Assembly: GCA_902561765.1 (NCBI GenBank)
Contig: CACEQR010000004.1
Location: forward strand, 1-64,000
DNA: 64,000 nt
Direction: 5' to 3'
From: an uncultured Pelagibacteraceae bacterium
GTDB lineage: Bacteria; Pseudomonadota; Alphaproteobacteria; Pelagibacterales; Pelagibacteraceae
Under the pieces are notes generated by a model that had not been told where the DNA came from, made no database searches, and saw only the letters and a list, made by a program, of their open reading frames with translations. Position 1 is the first letter of the stretch; the number at the start of each line of letters is the position of its first letter. Made by a program: the position numbers and the translations under genes. Positions 1 to 9,988 of this stretch are shown here, piece by piece.

Positions 1-1
1 C

Positions 2-463
2 AAAAATGATATGATTTTAATTAAATATGCTTATCAAGGTGAAGAGATAAATGATCTTGCACTTTCACTTTGTCCGACCAAGGAAAGAAAAATAGAATCT
101 ATTGAAATGGGTAATGCTTTTAGAAAAGTTTTAGAAGATAGCTGGAATTACAAAATTCAGGAAAATACTGCTTATCCTATCTCGGTTGGCAAAGCAGCTA
201 AGTACTTTAAAATTCCACTTAACCTCACAATAATATCTTACTTACAATCCTTTGCATCTAATTTAATAAATGTTTGTATAAAACATATACCTATAGGACA
301 AAAAGTAGGACAGGACTGCACTATTCAAACATATGATTTGATAAGAGAAATAGAAAATGAAAGTAAAAATTTAGAGCTAGAAGATTTGGGAGGCGTTTGT
401 TTTAATAGTGATATATATAGTATCAAACATGAAAATTTAAGAACTCGTATATATAAAACATGA
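2..463 (+). CDS. ureF: Urease accessory protein UreF (5' partial)
   Basis: UreF works with UreD and UreG to deliver nickel and CO2 to the urease active site in the cytoplasm. The reading frame is open to the left edge, so the ATG at 11 is probably internal. About 153 residues are visible against roughly 220 in full-length UreF, so the N-terminal part lies outside the window. The C-terminal half contains the helical pattern and the GQxxGQ-like stretch near residue 97 usual for the family. Its stop overlaps the ureG start by 4 bases (ATGA), which is strong operon support for the assignment. Confidence 0.85.
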   Translation, partial: KNDMILIKYAYQGEEINDLALSLCPTKERKIESIEMGNAFRKVLEDSWNYKIQENTAYPISVGKAAKYFKIPLNLTIISYLQSFASNLINVCIKHIPIGQKVGQDCTIQTYDLIREIENESKNLELEDLGGVCFNSDIYSIKHENLRTRIYKT

Positions 464-1071
464 AAAATATTAATGGACCATTAAAAGTTGGAATAGGTGG
501 ACCCGTAGGTGCTGGAAAGACTAGTTTAACAGCTGAACTTTGCAAATTTTTATCAAAAAAAATTTCTATGGCTGTGATATCTAATGATATTTACACAAAA
601 GAAGATGCAGAATTTTTGATGAAAGCTCAAGCTTTACCGTTAGATAGAATTAAAGGTGTAGAAACTGGAGGGTGTCCACATACTGCAATTCGTGAAGATG
701 CTTCAATCAATATGCTTGCAGTAGAAAATATGAAAAAAAAATTTCCTGACCTTGATCTTATTCTTATTGAGTCAGGAGGTGATAATTTAGCGGCAACTTT
801 TAGTCCTGAATTAGTAGATCTTTCTATTTATGTAATTGATGTTGCAATGGGTGGAGATATTCCTAGAAAAGGTGGGCCGGCAATTCAAAAATCAGATTTG
901 TTAATTGTTAATAAAACAGATTTAGCTCCACACGTAGATGTGAATTTAGAAATTATGAAGGAAGATGTAAAAAAAGCCAGGAATGGCCTCCCATATTTTT
1001 TTTGTGAAATGAAAAGGCAAATTGGAGTTGATAAAATTGCTAAATTTTTATTTTCCTCTGGTGGTCTCTAA
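460..1071 (+). CDS. ureG: Urease accessory GTPase UreG
   Basis: UreG is the SIMIBI-class GTPase that powers nickel insertion into urease. The 203-residue protein has a P-loop [10 protein letters not shown] at residues 13-22, the nickel-binding CPH motif at 72-74 and the NKTDLAP guanine-specificity motif near residue 147. Length is normal for the family. It overlaps ureF by 4 bases and is the last gene of the cluster, since umuC follows on the opposite strand only 2 bases after the stop. The structural urease genes, if present, lie left of the window. Confidence 0.95.
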   Translation: MKNINGPLKVGIGGPVGAGKTSLTAELCKFLSKKISMAVISNDIYTKEDAEFLMKAQALPLDRIKGVETGGCPHTAIREDASINMLAVENMKKKFPDLDLILIESGGDNLAATFSPELVDLSIYVIDVAMGGDIPRKGGPAIQKSDLLIVNKTDLAPHVDVNLEIMKEDVKKARNGLPYFFCEMKRQIGVDKIAKFLFSSGGL

Positions 1072-1073
1072 AA

Positions 1074-2351
1074 TTAAGCTCTAATTGTTGGTAGCAGATA
1101 GAAATCGGCTGTGTCTATCTTTGAAGAATGTTCTCTTCTCATATTCCATCTTTTTTGAACACCTGCGCTGGCAAGACTTAAAGTAGATCTTCCATACCGA
1201 TAGTTAGTATTATCTATAGACCTCATTAAACCCTTTATTTTCTCATCTTTTTCAGAAGAAAATAGGTTTTTACTACCATCTTCATTAGATAAACTTGTAA
1301 GCATCACACCTGCTTTTTGATAACGGTAGCCATTTTTAAAGATAGAGTCTAGAGCAACTAAGGCAGTTTTAACTATCTCAATACTATTATTTGTTGAAAT
1401 TGCAAAATCTATTGTCTTTGAGTTTGAATAATATCCAAATCTACTTTGAAAAGGGCTTGTTCTAACAAAAACAGTAATTGACTTTGCAATTAAAGACTCG
1501 GATCTAATTTTTTCAGATGCATTCAAACAATAATTTGCGACTGCTTCTTTTAATTCTTGGTATTTTTCAATTCTTTGACCAAAAGAACGAGATACAACAC
1601 AGCTTTTTCTTTTTGTTTGTGTTGTTTCTAAATCAATACAAGGAACTCCTCTTAATTCCATTGCGGTTCTTGAACCTAAAACGTTTGAGTTTTTCTTTAT
1701 CCATGTATTAGATTTATTTTTAAGCTGTTTCGCATTATAAATTCCATTTTTATGGTAAAACTTTGTTAGTTGCCTTCCCACACCCCATACATCATTAATT
1801 TCTACTTTCTCTAATATAGGGTCAATATTTTCAATTCCTATTAAACTTGTTACACCCGATTTTTTTTTCTTTGCAATATGATTTGCAACCTTACTTAAGG
1901 TTTTTGTTTTGGCAATCCCAATGCTAGTTGGAATACCTGTCCACTTTAAAACTGTCTCTCTGATTTCTCTTCCAACTTTTTCAACTTCATCGTCTGAAAA
2001 ATTTGATAAATCTAAAAATGCCTCATCAATAGAGTAAACTTCGATAGCAGAGTTAAATCTTTTTAACGTTCTCATTACTCTTCTAGATAAATCTCCATAT
2101 AAAGAATAATTAGATGAAAAAACTTCAACTTTATTTTTGATAATAATATCTTTTGCTTTAAAATAAGGCTCTCCCATTTTAATACCTAAAGCTTTTGCTT
2201 CTGTTGATCTCGAAATTATACAGCCGTCATTATTAGATAAAACTACAACAGGTTTTTTTCTTATTTTAGGATTGAATAATCTTTCACAAGAAACATAAAA
2301 AGAGTTACAATCAATAAGTGCTATTTTTTTAGTATACTGAATGGATGACAT
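1074..2351 (-). CDS. umuC: DNA polymerase V catalytic subunit UmuC
   Basis: This is a Y-family translesion polymerase, 425 residues. The N-terminus carries the [14 protein letters not shown] metal-binding motif and the second catalytic motif [11 protein letters not shown] near residues 106-116; a helix-hairpin-helix and little-finger region follow, with a UmuC-type C-terminal domain. It overlaps umuD by 23 bases, so the two are translationally coupled. Expression is expected to be SOS-controlled from the promoter and LexA box in front of umuD. It ends 2 bases from the convergent ureG stop. Confidence 0.95.
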   Translation of the reverse strand: MSSIQYTKKIALIDCNSFYVSCERLFNPKIRKKPVVVLSNNDGCIISRSTEAKALGIKMGEPYFKAKDIIIKNKVEVFSSNYSLYGDLSRRVMRTLKRFNSAIEVYSIDEAFLDLSNFSDDEVEKVGREIRETVLKWTGIPTSIGIAKTKTLSKVANHIAKKKKSGVTSLIGIENIDPILEKVEINDVWGVGRQLTKFYHKNGIYNAKQLKNKSNTWIKKNSNVLGSRTAMELRGVPCIDLETTQTKRKSCVVSRSFGQRIEKYQELKEAVANYCLNASEKIRSESLIAKSITVFVRTSPFQSRFGYYSNSKTIDFAISTNNSIEIVKTALVALDSIFKNGYRYQKAGVMLTSLSNEDGSKNLFSSEKDEKIKGLMRSIDNTNYRYGRSTLSLASAGVQKRWNMRREHSSKIDTADFYLLPTIRA

Positions 2352-2724
2352 AAGTTACAACTCCCCAAATAAATATATCTTCATCTTCGTTAATTAAAAT
2401 TCGATCCGTAAATTCTTTAGAGCCAGATGTTAAAAATTTTTTATCTCTTTCTTGAACTAAACTTTTAACAACTAGTTCATCATGAACATTTGCAATAACT
2501 GTTGAGAAATTCTTTGGTGTTAAACTCTTATCAACAACTAATAGATCGCCATCATTAATTCCAACATCTACCATTGATTTTCCCTGAACTCTTATGATGA
2601 AAGTTGCTGGAACATTTTTGATTAAATGAACATTTAAATCGATATCTTCCTCAATATAGTCTGTGGCAGGGGATGGAAAACCCGCTCCAGCTTTATGTAA
2701 ATAGTAAGGTATAGTTAGCTTCAT
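2329..2724 (-). CDS. umuD: UmuD, LexA-like S24 self-cleaving peptidase subunit
   Basis: UmuD is cleaved on RecA filaments and then pairs with UmuC to form Pol V. The protein has 131 residues. The cleavage site is Ala14-Gly15 in an AGFPSPA context; the catalytic pair is Ser50 (GKSM) and Lys87 (VVKSL). The N-terminal arm is shorter than in E. coli, as in other short UmuD proteins. A consensus promoter and a GAAC-N7-GAAC SOS box lie immediately upstream. umuC overlaps its 3' end. Confidence 0.95.
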   Translation of the reverse strand: MKLTIPYYLHKAGAGFPSPATDYIEEDIDLNVHLIKNVPATFIIRVQGKSMVDVGINDGDLLVVDKSLTPKNFSTVIANVHDELVVKSLVQERDKKFLTSGSKEFTDRILINEDEDIFIWGVVTYVIHSVY

Positions 2725-2728
2725 AAAT

Positions 2729-2743
2729 GTTCTTATTTTGTTC
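2729..2743 (-). promoter_or_regulatory. LexA SOS box at umuD
   Basis: On the minus strand this reads GAACAAAATAAGAAC, an exact alphaproteobacterial SOS operator GAAC-N7-GAAC (GTTC-N7-GTTC on plus). It sits just downstream of the -10 element and ends 4 bases before the umuD ATG, so LexA bound here would cover the transcription start and the ribosome-binding region. The 17 bases around it match the recA-upstream box at 14 positions. Confidence 0.85.
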
Positions 2744-2746
2744 TAA

Positions 2747-2775
2747 TTAATATCCAAGTTACTCAATAGTGTCAA
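2747..2775 (-). promoter_or_regulatory. Sigma-70-type promoter of umuDC
   Basis: On the minus strand an exact TTGACA (-35, plus 2770-2775) is followed after 17 bases by TATTAA (-10, plus 2747-2752). Transcription would start within the SOS box, giving a leader of only about 15-20 bases. The ribosome-binding site is weak (AAGA). Confidence 0.7.
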
Positions 2776-2890
2776 TCAGGTTGTATTTTGAGTCTGTAAC
2801 TGAATCAAAAGTGAATCAAAACGTGAACATCTAAACCATATGTTGTATACATGTGGATAACTTTAACCACAAATAGTTTGAATACAATAA

Positions 2891-3373
2891 ATGGGAAAAA
2901 ACGAAAGCTTAACAGGAAGATGTATTTGTGGTCAGGTTAAATATAGAATTAGAGAAAAACCTCTATTCACCCAAGCTTGTCATTGTAAAGATTGCAAAAT
3001 TATAACTGGGTCTTCTTATGTTATTAATACAAGCGTCTTAGATAATACCTTAATTATAGAAGGAGAGGTTGCATCAACCGAACTCAAAGCAGGAAGCGGC
3101 GCTACTTCCAATGCATATTTTTGTACCAAATGTGGAACTTATATTTATACTGATTATGCCTCAGCCGTTGGTAGATTAACAGTTAGAACTAAAACTTTAG
3201 ATAATTCAGAAAGTTTTCCACCACAAGTACATATTTTTACAAAAGATAAAGATCCATGGCTAAAATTGTCAGATGATGTAATTTGTTTTGAAAAGATGTA
3301 TGATCCAAAAAAAACATGGCCAGAGGAAAGTTTAAAAAGATACGGAGATTATTTAAAAGTTATAAATAAATAA
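2891..3373 (+). CDS. GFA/CENP-V family zinc protein (160 aa)
   Basis: It belongs to the family named after glutathione-dependent formaldehyde-activating enzyme (S-hydroxymethylglutathione synthase). Zinc ligands are visible: C11 and C13 (CxCG), C30, C32 and C35 (CHCKDC), and C78/C81 (CTKC). Length is typical. The family is broad and many members have no proven activity on formaldehyde, so the role in C1 detoxification is an inference. A second, shorter member of the same family follows 20 bases downstream. Confidence 0.8.
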   Translation: MGKNESLTGRCICGQVKYRIREKPLFTQACHCKDCKIITGSSYVINTSVLDNTLIIEGEVASTELKAGSGATSNAYFCTKCGTYIYTDYASAVGRLTVRTKTLDNSESFPPQVHIFTKDKDPWLKLSDDVICFEKMYDPKKTWPEESLKRYGDYLKVINK

Positions 3374-3393
3374 TTTTATTAGGAGATTAAAAT

Positions 3394-3762
3394 ATGAAAA
3401 AGTTAACTTGTCATTGTGGAGCAATTGAAGCCGAAGTTAAAATTCCTATAGGTGGCGTTGAAAAGATTATGCGTTGCAATTGTTCAATCTGCAAAAAAAA
3501 AGGTTATATTATAGGAGTGCTTGGTCCTGATGATTTTAAACTTACAAAAGGAGAGGATAAGTTATCACTTTATCAGTTTTATACTAATACCGCTAAACAT
3601 TATTTTTGTTCTATCTGTGGAATTCACACTCATAACAGACCTAGAAGTAATCCAAAAATATATGGTGTGAATATTGCATGTATAGAAGGTGTAGAGCCAT
3701 TCGAAATTGAGGATGTTCCTGTAAATGATGGAAAGAATCATCCTCTTGATCAAAAACAATAA
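3394..3762 (+). CDS. GFA/CENP-V family zinc protein (122 aa)
   Basis: This is a shorter paralogue-type member of the GFA family. The zinc ligands C6/C8 (CHCG), C28/C30/C33 (CNCSIC) and C72/C75 (CSIC) are all kept. An AGGAG-type site (TTAGGAGATTAAA) precedes the ATG. It lies between the larger GFA protein and a glycerate kinase-like gene with gaps of 20 and 8 bases, so the three are likely one transcript. Substrate is unknown; formaldehyde-glutathione adducts are only one possibility. Confidence 0.8.
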   Translation: MKKLTCHCGAIEAEVKIPIGGVEKIMRCNCSICKKKGYIIGVLGPDDFKLTKGEDKLSLYQFYTNTAKHYFCSICGIHTHNRPRSNPKIYGVNIACIEGVEPFEIEDVPVNDGKNHPLDQKQ

Positions 3763-3770
3763 ATTTCTTT

Positions 3771-4697
3771 ATGCAATCAATTGCAGACTGTTATAGAAAA
3801 GTTAGTAAAGATTGTATTAAATTTATTAGATCTCAAGAAACATCTAAAGTAAAATTTAAAAATAAAGAAAAGATGATAAAGTCTTTTCTTATCCCAGTTA
3901 GTTTTTGGATTTACGAAAGAACAAGTAAATCAAAACCATATATAATAGGTTTGGCAGGAGGGCAAGGTACTGGTAAAACTACTATTAGCTCAATATTAAA
4001 AATTATTTTAGCAAAATATTTTAAGTTAAATGTTTTTAAAATATCTATTGATGATTTATACAAAACAAGAAAAGATAGATTAAAGCTTTCAAGAAAAATT
4101 CATCCTTTATTAATGACTAGGGGTGTTCCAGGAACTCATGATATTGTTTATATGAGTAGTTTTATAAAAAAAGTTAAATCAAATAATTTTTACTCTTATA
4201 AACTTCCAAAATTTAACAAAGCAATTGATGATAGATTAAAAAAAAATAATTGGTATTTAGTTAAAAAAAAGCCAGATGTTATAATTTTTGAAGGTTGGTG
4301 TGTTGGAGCTAGAGCAGAAAATAACTCAACTTTAAAGAAAACGATCAATTCTCTTGAAAAAAAAGAGGATAAAAAAATGATTTGGAGAAAATTTGTAAAT
4401 CAAGAACTTAAAGCCACATATAAAAAATTATATTCTAAATTGGATTGTCTATTGTTTTTAAAAGCTAACAGTTTCAAGCTTTTGCAAAATTGGAGATTGC
4501 AACAAGAAGCAAAATTAAAATTAATATCAAAAAATAAAAAAAATAGTAAAATAATGAGCAAAAATGAGGTCTTAACTTTTATGCAAACTTACCAGAGGGT
4601 TACTCAAAATATGTTTAAATATGCACCAAAATATTCCTCGATTATATTAAATTTAAATAGTAATCATCAGATTAAATCAATAAAATATAATAAATGA
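3771..4697 (+). CDS. D-glycerate 3-kinase-like P-loop kinase
   Basis: The 308-residue protein has a Walker A motif GGQGTGKTT at residues 63-71, an IDDLYKT motif after it and a FEGWCVGAR motif near residue 172, the pattern of plant-type glycerate 3-kinases and their bacterial relatives. The expected reaction is ATP-dependent phosphorylation of glycerate to 3-phosphoglycerate in the cytoplasm, the end of a glycolate/glyoxylate salvage route. Assignment is from motifs; a related P-loop kinase is the alternative. It overlaps the TolC-family gene by 4 bases. Confidence 0.75.
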   Translation: MQSIADCYRKVSKDCIKFIRSQETSKVKFKNKEKMIKSFLIPVSFWIYERTSKSKPYIIGLAGGQGTGKTTISSILKIILAKYFKLNVFKISIDDLYKTRKDRLKLSRKIHPLLMTRGVPGTHDIVYMSSFIKKVKSNNFYSYKLPKFNKAIDDRLKKNNWYLVKKKPDVIIFEGWCVGARAENNSTLKKTINSLEKKEDKKMIWRKFVNQELKATYKKLYSKLDCLLFLKANSFKLLQNWRLQQEAKLKLISKNKKNSKIMSKNEVLTFMQTYQRVTQNMFKYAPKYSSIILNLNSNHQIKSIKYNK

Positions 4698-5992
4698 AAA
4701 AAATAGTTCTAATTACAACAATCATATTGCTCATACCAGTTGTTGCGAATGCAGCAACATTAAGCAGTGCATTGAAAACTACTTTTGAAAATAATTTAGA
4801 GCTACAAGCAGAGCGAAAAAATCTTGAAGTACAAAAAGAAGTATTAAACATTTCTAAAAGTGATTTTTTTCCAACTTTGACTTTATCTGGCACTAAAAAT
4901 TTTGAGAATACAAATGAACTTACAAATCAAAATGGAACAGATGCTTCAATCACCGACACAAACACTATGACCTCGTCAGTTAAATTAGAACAAACGCTAA
5001 TTGATGGTAGCGAGAGAAGCACAAAATATGAGAAAAGTAAATTAGGACTTAATTTGTCTGAAGCAAAACTAATCAAGAAAGAGCAAGATGTTTTTATGAA
5101 AGCAATCGAAGCATATACTGGTTTAATACTTGCTTATGAAAAATTAAGTATTAATCAAGAAAATGTAAATTTGCTTCAAAGACAGTTTGAAATAGATACA
5201 GCAAGATTATCCAGAGCCCAAATTACTGCAACTGATTTAGCACAATCACAATCATCTTTATCAGGAGCACAAGCAGGCTACATAGGAGCACAAAATAATA
5301 TTATAACTAGCAAATTAACTTATGAAAACATAATTGGACCTATAAATGCTAACGAAAAACTAAAAAAAATTTATAATTCAGAAGTACCTATTCCATCAAG
5401 TCTTATTGATGCAAAAAAAATATCTGAGCAAAAAAGTCCTGATCTTATAATTGCTGAAATAGAGTATGGACAATCTGAACTTGATGTTGAAATAGCAAGA
5501 TCAGATTTATCACCTACAGCAAAACTTTCACTTGAAAGATCATATACAGATGATTTAAGTTCAACTTATGATGAACGGGAAAAAGATGTTCTTCAAGCAA
5601 CAGTAAGCTGGCCTTTTCAATTTGGAGGAAAGAATAAATCTAACATAAATAAAAATCTTCAAGTAAAAGGAATGAAAAAATTATTACTTGAAAACGCTTT
5701 TAGAAATAATACTCAAGGTGTTACAGCTGCTTGGTCTACTTTAGAATCTTCAAAAAGTCTTTTAAGAGCAGTTCAATCACAAGTTAAGGCTGCTGAAATT
5801 GCAAATGAGGGAATAAGTTTTGAATACGAGAGTGGTTTAAATAGATCAACCTTTGATGTACTCCAGTCGAGATCAAATTTAATAAATGCAAAAATAAATC
5901 TTGCAGAAGCTGAAAGAAATTATTTATTAGCTCAATATAGATTGCTAAAGTCAGCAGGTTTATTAAATAGTGATTACTTAAAACTTAGATAA
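4694..5992 (+). CDS. TolC-family outer membrane efflux/secretion protein
   Basis: The 432-residue protein begins with a signal peptide (hydrophobic residues 4-18, cleavage expected after ANA at residue 20). The rest shows the two-fold repeat of long coiled-coil helices separated by short strands typical of TolC, with the second repeat containing the usual QSRSNLINAKINLAEAE-like helix near the end. It would form the trimeric outer-membrane channel for type I secretion or RND/ABC efflux. No inner-membrane partner is adjacent. Its start overlaps the kinase gene. Confidence 0.88.
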   Translation: MKKIVLITTIILLIPVVANAATLSSALKTTFENNLELQAERKNLEVQKEVLNISKSDFFPTLTLSGTKNFENTNELTNQNGTDASITDTNTMTSSVKLEQTLIDGSERSTKYEKSKLGLNLSEAKLIKKEQDVFMKAIEAYTGLILAYEKLSINQENVNLLQRQFEIDTARLSRAQITATDLAQSQSSLSGAQAGYIGAQNNIITSKLTYENIIGPINANEKLKKIYNSEVPIPSSLIDAKKISEQKSPDLIIAEIEYGQSELDVEIARSDLSPTAKLSLERSYTDDLSSTYDEREKDVLQATVSWPFQFGGKNKSNINKNLQVKGMKKLLLENAFRNNTQGVTAAWSTLESSKSLLRAVQSQVKAAEIANEGISFEYESGLNRSTFDVLQSRSNLINAKINLAEAERNYLLAQYRLLKSAGLLNSDYLKLR

Positions 5993-6025
5993 TTAAACAC
6001 TTTTTCGAGTAATTTTAAAAAGATA

Positions 6026-6053
6026 TTGCCAATGAGAACAAAATGTGTACATT
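6026..6053 (+). promoter_or_regulatory. recA promoter region
   Basis: TTGCCA at 6026-6031 (-35-like) is followed after 16 bases by TACATT at 6048-6053 (-10-like). The SOS box at 6036-6050 lies inside the spacer, the standard place for LexA to block polymerase. Boxes are inexact, so this is a sequence-based suggestion. Confidence 0.5.
6036..6050 (+). promoter_or_regulatory. LexA SOS box at recA
   Basis: GAACAAAATGTGTAC fits GAAC-N7-GAAC with one mismatch in the second half-site (GTAC). The flanked 17-mer agrees with the umuD operator at 14 of 17 bases, including the AGAACAAAAT left part. recA is a core SOS gene, so the context is right. Confidence 0.75.
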
Positions 6054-6100
6054 TATTTTCATGATTCGATTGTTAAAAAACGAAAAAAAAGAGGCAAAAA

Positions 6101-7225
6101 ATGACTAAAAATAACTTAAAAGTGGTGAAAACCGCAAAAGATAAAGAATTGGAAAATAAAGAGAAAAATAAAGCATTGGACGCAGCAATTAGCCAAATTA
6201 CAGATAGCTTTGGAAAAGGTTCTGTAATGAAGCTTGGAGAGCAGAAGGCTATGGATGTTGAGTCTATTTCAACTGGATCCTTAAGCCTTGATTTAGCACT
6301 TGGGATAGGTGGATTGCCAAAAGGTAGAATTATTGAAATTTATGGCCCAGAGTCGTCTGGAAAAACTACTTTGGCTTTACAAGTAGTTGCTGAAGCACAA
6401 AAAGCTGGAGGAATTTGTGGGTTTGTTGATGCAGAACATGCACTAGACCCAGTTTATGCAAAGAAGTTAGGAGTTAATACTGAAGAATTACTTATTTCTC
6501 AACCTGATACAGGTGAGCAAGCTTTAGAAATAACAGATACTTTAATTAAATCTGGCTCGATGTCAGTACTTGTCGTAGATTCCGTGGCCGCTTTGACTCC
6601 AAGGGCTGAAATTGAAGGTGACATGGGAGATCATCATGTTGGTCTTCAAGCAAGACTGATGTCTCAAGCACTTAGAAAATTAACAGGTTCAATTTCTAGA
6701 ACTAATACAATGGTTATTTTTATTAACCAAATTAGGATGAAAATTGGAGTTATGTTTGGAAGCCCAGAAACAACATCTGGCGGAAACTCTCTTAAATTCT
6801 ATTCTTCAGTAAGAATGGATATTAGAAGAATTGGAGCAATTAAAGATAAGGAACAAATTATTGGAAATACAACGAGAGTTAAAGTTGTAAAAAATAAAGT
6901 TGCACCACCATTTAAAGTTGTTGAATTTGATTTAATGTATGGAAAAGGAATTAGTAAAGTAGGGGAACTAATCGACCTTGGTGCCAAAGCGGAGATTGTT
7001 GAAAAATCAGGTGCTTGGTACGCTTATAAAGGTGAAAAAATTGGTCAAGGTAGAGAGAATGCTAAACTTTACCTTGAGCAAAATCCTAAAGCTGCAGCTG
7101 AGATTGAAATGGCTATCAGAGAAAAAGCTGGCGTTATTTCGAAAAAAATAGAGGGAAATCCTTTAAGCGAAGAGAAGGTTGAAGCTCAGAAAAAAGAGGA
7201 AGAAGTTCCTACTAAAAAAAATTAG
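6101..7225 (+). CDS. recA: Recombinase RecA
   Basis: RecA forms ATP-dependent filaments on single-stranded DNA for strand exchange and triggers LexA and UmuD self-cleavage. The 374-residue protein has Walker [10 protein letters not shown] at residues 82-90, followed by the conserved core and a lysine/glutamate-rich C-terminal tail. The N-terminal extension of about 15 charged residues before the RecA core is slightly long. A GAGGC site precedes the ATG. An SOS box lies upstream and a strong intrinsic terminator follows, so it is a single-gene unit. Confidence 0.99.
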   Translation: MTKNNLKVVKTAKDKELENKEKNKALDAAISQITDSFGKGSVMKLGEQKAMDVESISTGSLSLDLALGIGGLPKGRIIEIYGPESSGKTTLALQVVAEAQKAGGICGFVDAEHALDPVYAKKLGVNTEELLISQPDTGEQALEITDTLIKSGSMSVLVVDSVAALTPRAEIEGDMGDHHVGLQARLMSQALRKLTGSISRTNTMVIFINQIRMKIGVMFGSPETTSGGNSLKFYSSVRMDIRRIGAIKDKEQIIGNTTRVKVVKNKVAPPFKVVEFDLMYGKGISKVGELIDLGAKAEIVEKSGAWYAYKGEKIGQGRENAKLYLEQNPKAAAEIEMAIREKAGVISKKIEGNPLSEEKVEAQKKEEEVPTKKN

Positions 7226-7244
7226 CACATAACTTTTAGTTATT

Positions 7245-7275
7245 AAAAAAAGGCGCTCAATTGGGCGCCTTTTTT
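7245..7275 (+). terminator. Intrinsic terminator after recA
   Basis: The stem AGGCGC / GCGCCT (7251-7256 with 7265-7270), extended by C-G and G-T pairs around an AATT loop, is preceded by an A-run and followed by a T-run, so it could act in both directions. It is one of the few GC-rich hairpins in the window. Confidence 0.92.
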
Positions 7276-7324
7276 CCCTTCAGAAGTGTAGACATCATAA
7301 TAAAATGCTGTATTTTGGATAAAT

Positions 7325-9988
7325 ATGGCTAAAACATTAAATGAAATAAGATCAGCATTCTTAGGTTATTTTGAAAAAAATGATCACAAAATAGTAGAAT
7401 CTAGCAATCTAGTTCCAAATAATGATCCAACACTGATGTTTGCCAACTCTGGAATGGTACAATTTAAAAATGTATTCACAGGTCTAGAGAAAAGAGATTA
7501 TAAGAGAGCCACAACATCACAAAAATGTGTAAGAGCTGGAGGAAAGCATAATGATTTAGAAAATGTTGGTTATACACCAAGACACCATACATTTTTTGAA
7601 ATGCTAGGAAACTTTTCATTTGGAGATTATTTTAAAGAGAAAGCAATAGAACTAGCATGGAACTTAATAACAAAAGAATTTGGATTAGATAAAAACAGAC
7701 TTTATGTGACTGTTTATCATGATGATGATGAAGCATTTAATTACTGGAAAAAAATTGCTGGATTAAGTGATAGCAAAATTATTAGAATAGCAACATCTGA
7801 TAACTTTTGGTCTATGGGTGAAACTGGACCATGCGGACCTTGCTCTGAAATATTTTATGATCATGGAGATCATCTCGAAGGTGGTTTGCCTGGTACAAAA
7901 AACGAAGATGGGGATAGATTTATAGAAATTTGGAATTTAGTTTTTATGCAATTCGAGCAAATTTCAAAGGATAAAAGGATTAATCTACCGAAGCCGTCAG
8001 TTGATACAGGTATGGGGCTCGAGAGGATTGCAGCATTACTTCAAGGGACTCATGATAATTATGAAACAGATCATTTTAAAAAAATAATAGATTCTGCAGC
8101 AGAAATTTTAAAAGTAAAACCTAATAAAGATAATTTAGCAAGTTTTAGAGTAATAGCCGATCATTTACGTGCTAGCTCATTTTTAATTGCAGAAGGAGTT
8201 TTACCATCAAATGAAGGTAGGGGTTATGTTTTGAGAAGAATAATGAGAAGAGGAATGAGACATTCTCATTTGCTTGGCTCTAAAGAACCAATTTTTTATA
8301 ATATTTTTAAAACTCTTAAAGATGAAATGAAAGGCAACTATTCAGAAATAGAGAGAGCAGAGTCTTTGATTAAAGAAACTTTAAGAATGGAAGAAGAAAA
8401 ATTTTTAGTTTTGTTAGATAGAGGCATTAAAATATTAAATGATGAAATTACTAAAATTGATAAAATATTGCCAGGAGATGTAGCATTCAAACTTTACGAT
8501 ACCTACGGTTTTCCGTTAGATCTAACACAAGATATTCTTAAAAATAAATCATTGACTATAGATATTGATAAGTTTCAAAATTTAATGAAAGAAAGCAAAG
8601 AGCTTGCAAAGAAAAACTGGAAAGGATCAGGAGATAGTGCTGTTGACGATATTTGGTTTTCAATAAAGGATAAATTAGGTCCCTCAGAATTTTTAGGATA
8701 TGAAACAGATCAAGCTGAAGGAATAATTCTTTCATTATTAAAAGAAAATAAAGAAGTAAATGAGCTTAAAGAAAAAGATGAGGGAATTATTATACTAAAT
8801 CAAACTCCTTTTTATGGTGAGTCTGGAGGACAAGTTGGAGATACAGGTGAAATAACTTCTGGTGAATTTAAGTTTGAGATAACAGACGTTCAAAAAAAAC
8901 TTGGAGATTTATTCGTACATTACGGTAAAGTTATATCAGGCAGTATTAAGGTCAAAGACAATGTAGAGATGAAAATTGATGTTGAAAGACGTAATAATAT
9001 TAGAGCATATCATTCAGCAACTCATCTTTTACACGAGTCATTAAGAAGAGTATTAGGAACACATGTTACTCAAAAAGGGTCTTTAGTAGCTCCCGATAGA
9101 TTAAGGTTCGATTTTAGCCATATGAAACCAATTTCTGAACAAGAAATTGAAAAAATCGAGAGTCATGTAAATTCTATGGTTGAAAAAAGGTCTGAGGTTA
9201 AAACAAGGATCATGACTCCTAAAGAAGCAGTTGATAATGGAGCTCTTGCACTTTTTGGAGAAAAATATGGTGAAGAGGTAAGAGTTTTATCTATGGGAGA
9301 TGAGAAAGAAAATTATTTTTCCACAGAACTTTGCGGAGGTACACATGTAAGAAATACTGGTGATATAGGAAAATTTAAAATTATTAGCCAATCTTCAATT
9401 GCAGCAGGTGTAAGAAGAGTTGAGGCTCTGAGAGAAAATCAATTAAATGAGTTTTTAAAAAATAGAGAAAAATTATCTGATTTATCAGCACAAAAAGACG
9501 AAGAAATGATTAATGATTTATCAAAACAAATAATTAATTTGGGTGGTAAGCCAAATTTAGAAAATGAGGACAATAAAAGTTTGATTAAAGAGTTATCAAA
9601 ACAACTTGAGCTTTTAAAATTTCAATCAATTTTAAAGGATAATTCTAAAAATAAAACTCATGAGGATAAAATTAATAATATAAATGTGAGATTTCAAAAA
9701 GTTGAGGATCTTCCTCCAAAAGAACTTAGAAAATTAGTTGATGTAGGAAAAAAAGACTTAAAAAGTGGTATAATTATAGTTTTTACCAGTTTTGAGAATA
9801 AGGTTGGACTTGCAGTTGGAGTTACTGAAGAACTTATAGAAAAATATGATGCAGTTAAACTTGCAAAAATAGGTTCTGAGATTATTGGTGGTAAAGGTGG
9901 TGGTGGAAGAAAAGATTTTGCGCAAGCTGGCGGACAATTTAAAGATAAAATTGACGAGGCTTTTGAAAAAATTAAATCTTTAATTTAG
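7325..9988 (+). CDS. alaS: Alanyl-tRNA synthetase
   Basis: The 887-residue class II synthetase charges tRNA-Ala. The N-terminal catalytic domain has the [14 protein letters not shown] region near residues 165-180; the editing domain carries HSATHLLH near residue 563 and the CGGTH zinc motif near residue 670; the C-terminal oligomerisation/DHHA1 domain ends with the glycine-rich [17 protein letters not shown] stretch. Full length for the family. It follows the recA terminator and converges on icd with a 9-base overlap. Confidence 0.99.
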   Translation: MAKTLNEIRSAFLGYFEKNDHKIVESSNLVPNNDPTLMFANSGMVQFKNVFTGLEKRDYKRATTSQKCVRAGGKHNDLENVGYTPRHHTFFEMLGNFSFGDYFKEKAIELAWNLITKEFGLDKNRLYVTVYHDDDEAFNYWKKIAGLSDSKIIRIATSDNFWSMGETGPCGPCSEIFYDHGDHLEGGLPGTKNEDGDRFIEIWNLVFMQFEQISKDKRINLPKPSVDTGMGLERIAALLQGTHDNYETDHFKKIIDSAAEILKVKPNKDNLASFRVIADHLRASSFLIAEGVLPSNEGRGYVLRRIMRRGMRHSHLLGSKEPIFYNIFKTLKDEMKGNYSEIERAESLIKETLRMEEEKFLVLLDRGIKILNDEITKIDKILPGDVAFKLYDTYGFPLDLTQDILKNKSLTIDIDKFQNLMKESKELAKKNWKGSGDSAVDDIWFSIKDKLGPSEFLGYETDQAEGIILSLLKENKEVNELKEKDEGIIILNQTPFYGESGGQVGDTGEITSGEFKFEITDVQKKLGDLFVHYGKVISGSIKVKDNVEMKIDVERRNNIRAYHSATHLLHESLRRVLGTHVTQKGSLVAPDRLRFDFSHMKPISEQEIEKIESHVNSMVEKRSEVKTRIMTPKEAVDNGALALFGEKYGEEVRVLSMGDEKENYFSTELCGGTHVRNTGDIGKFKIISQSSIAAGVRRVEALRENQLNEFLKNREKLSDLSAQKDEEMINDLSKQIINLGGKPNLENEDNKSLIKELSKQLELLKFQSILKDNSKNKTHEDKINNINVRFQKVEDLPPKELRKLVDVGKKDLKSGIIIVFTSFENKVGLAVGVTEELIEKYDAVKLAKIGSEIIGGKGGGGRKDFAQAGGQFKDKIDEAFEKIKSLI

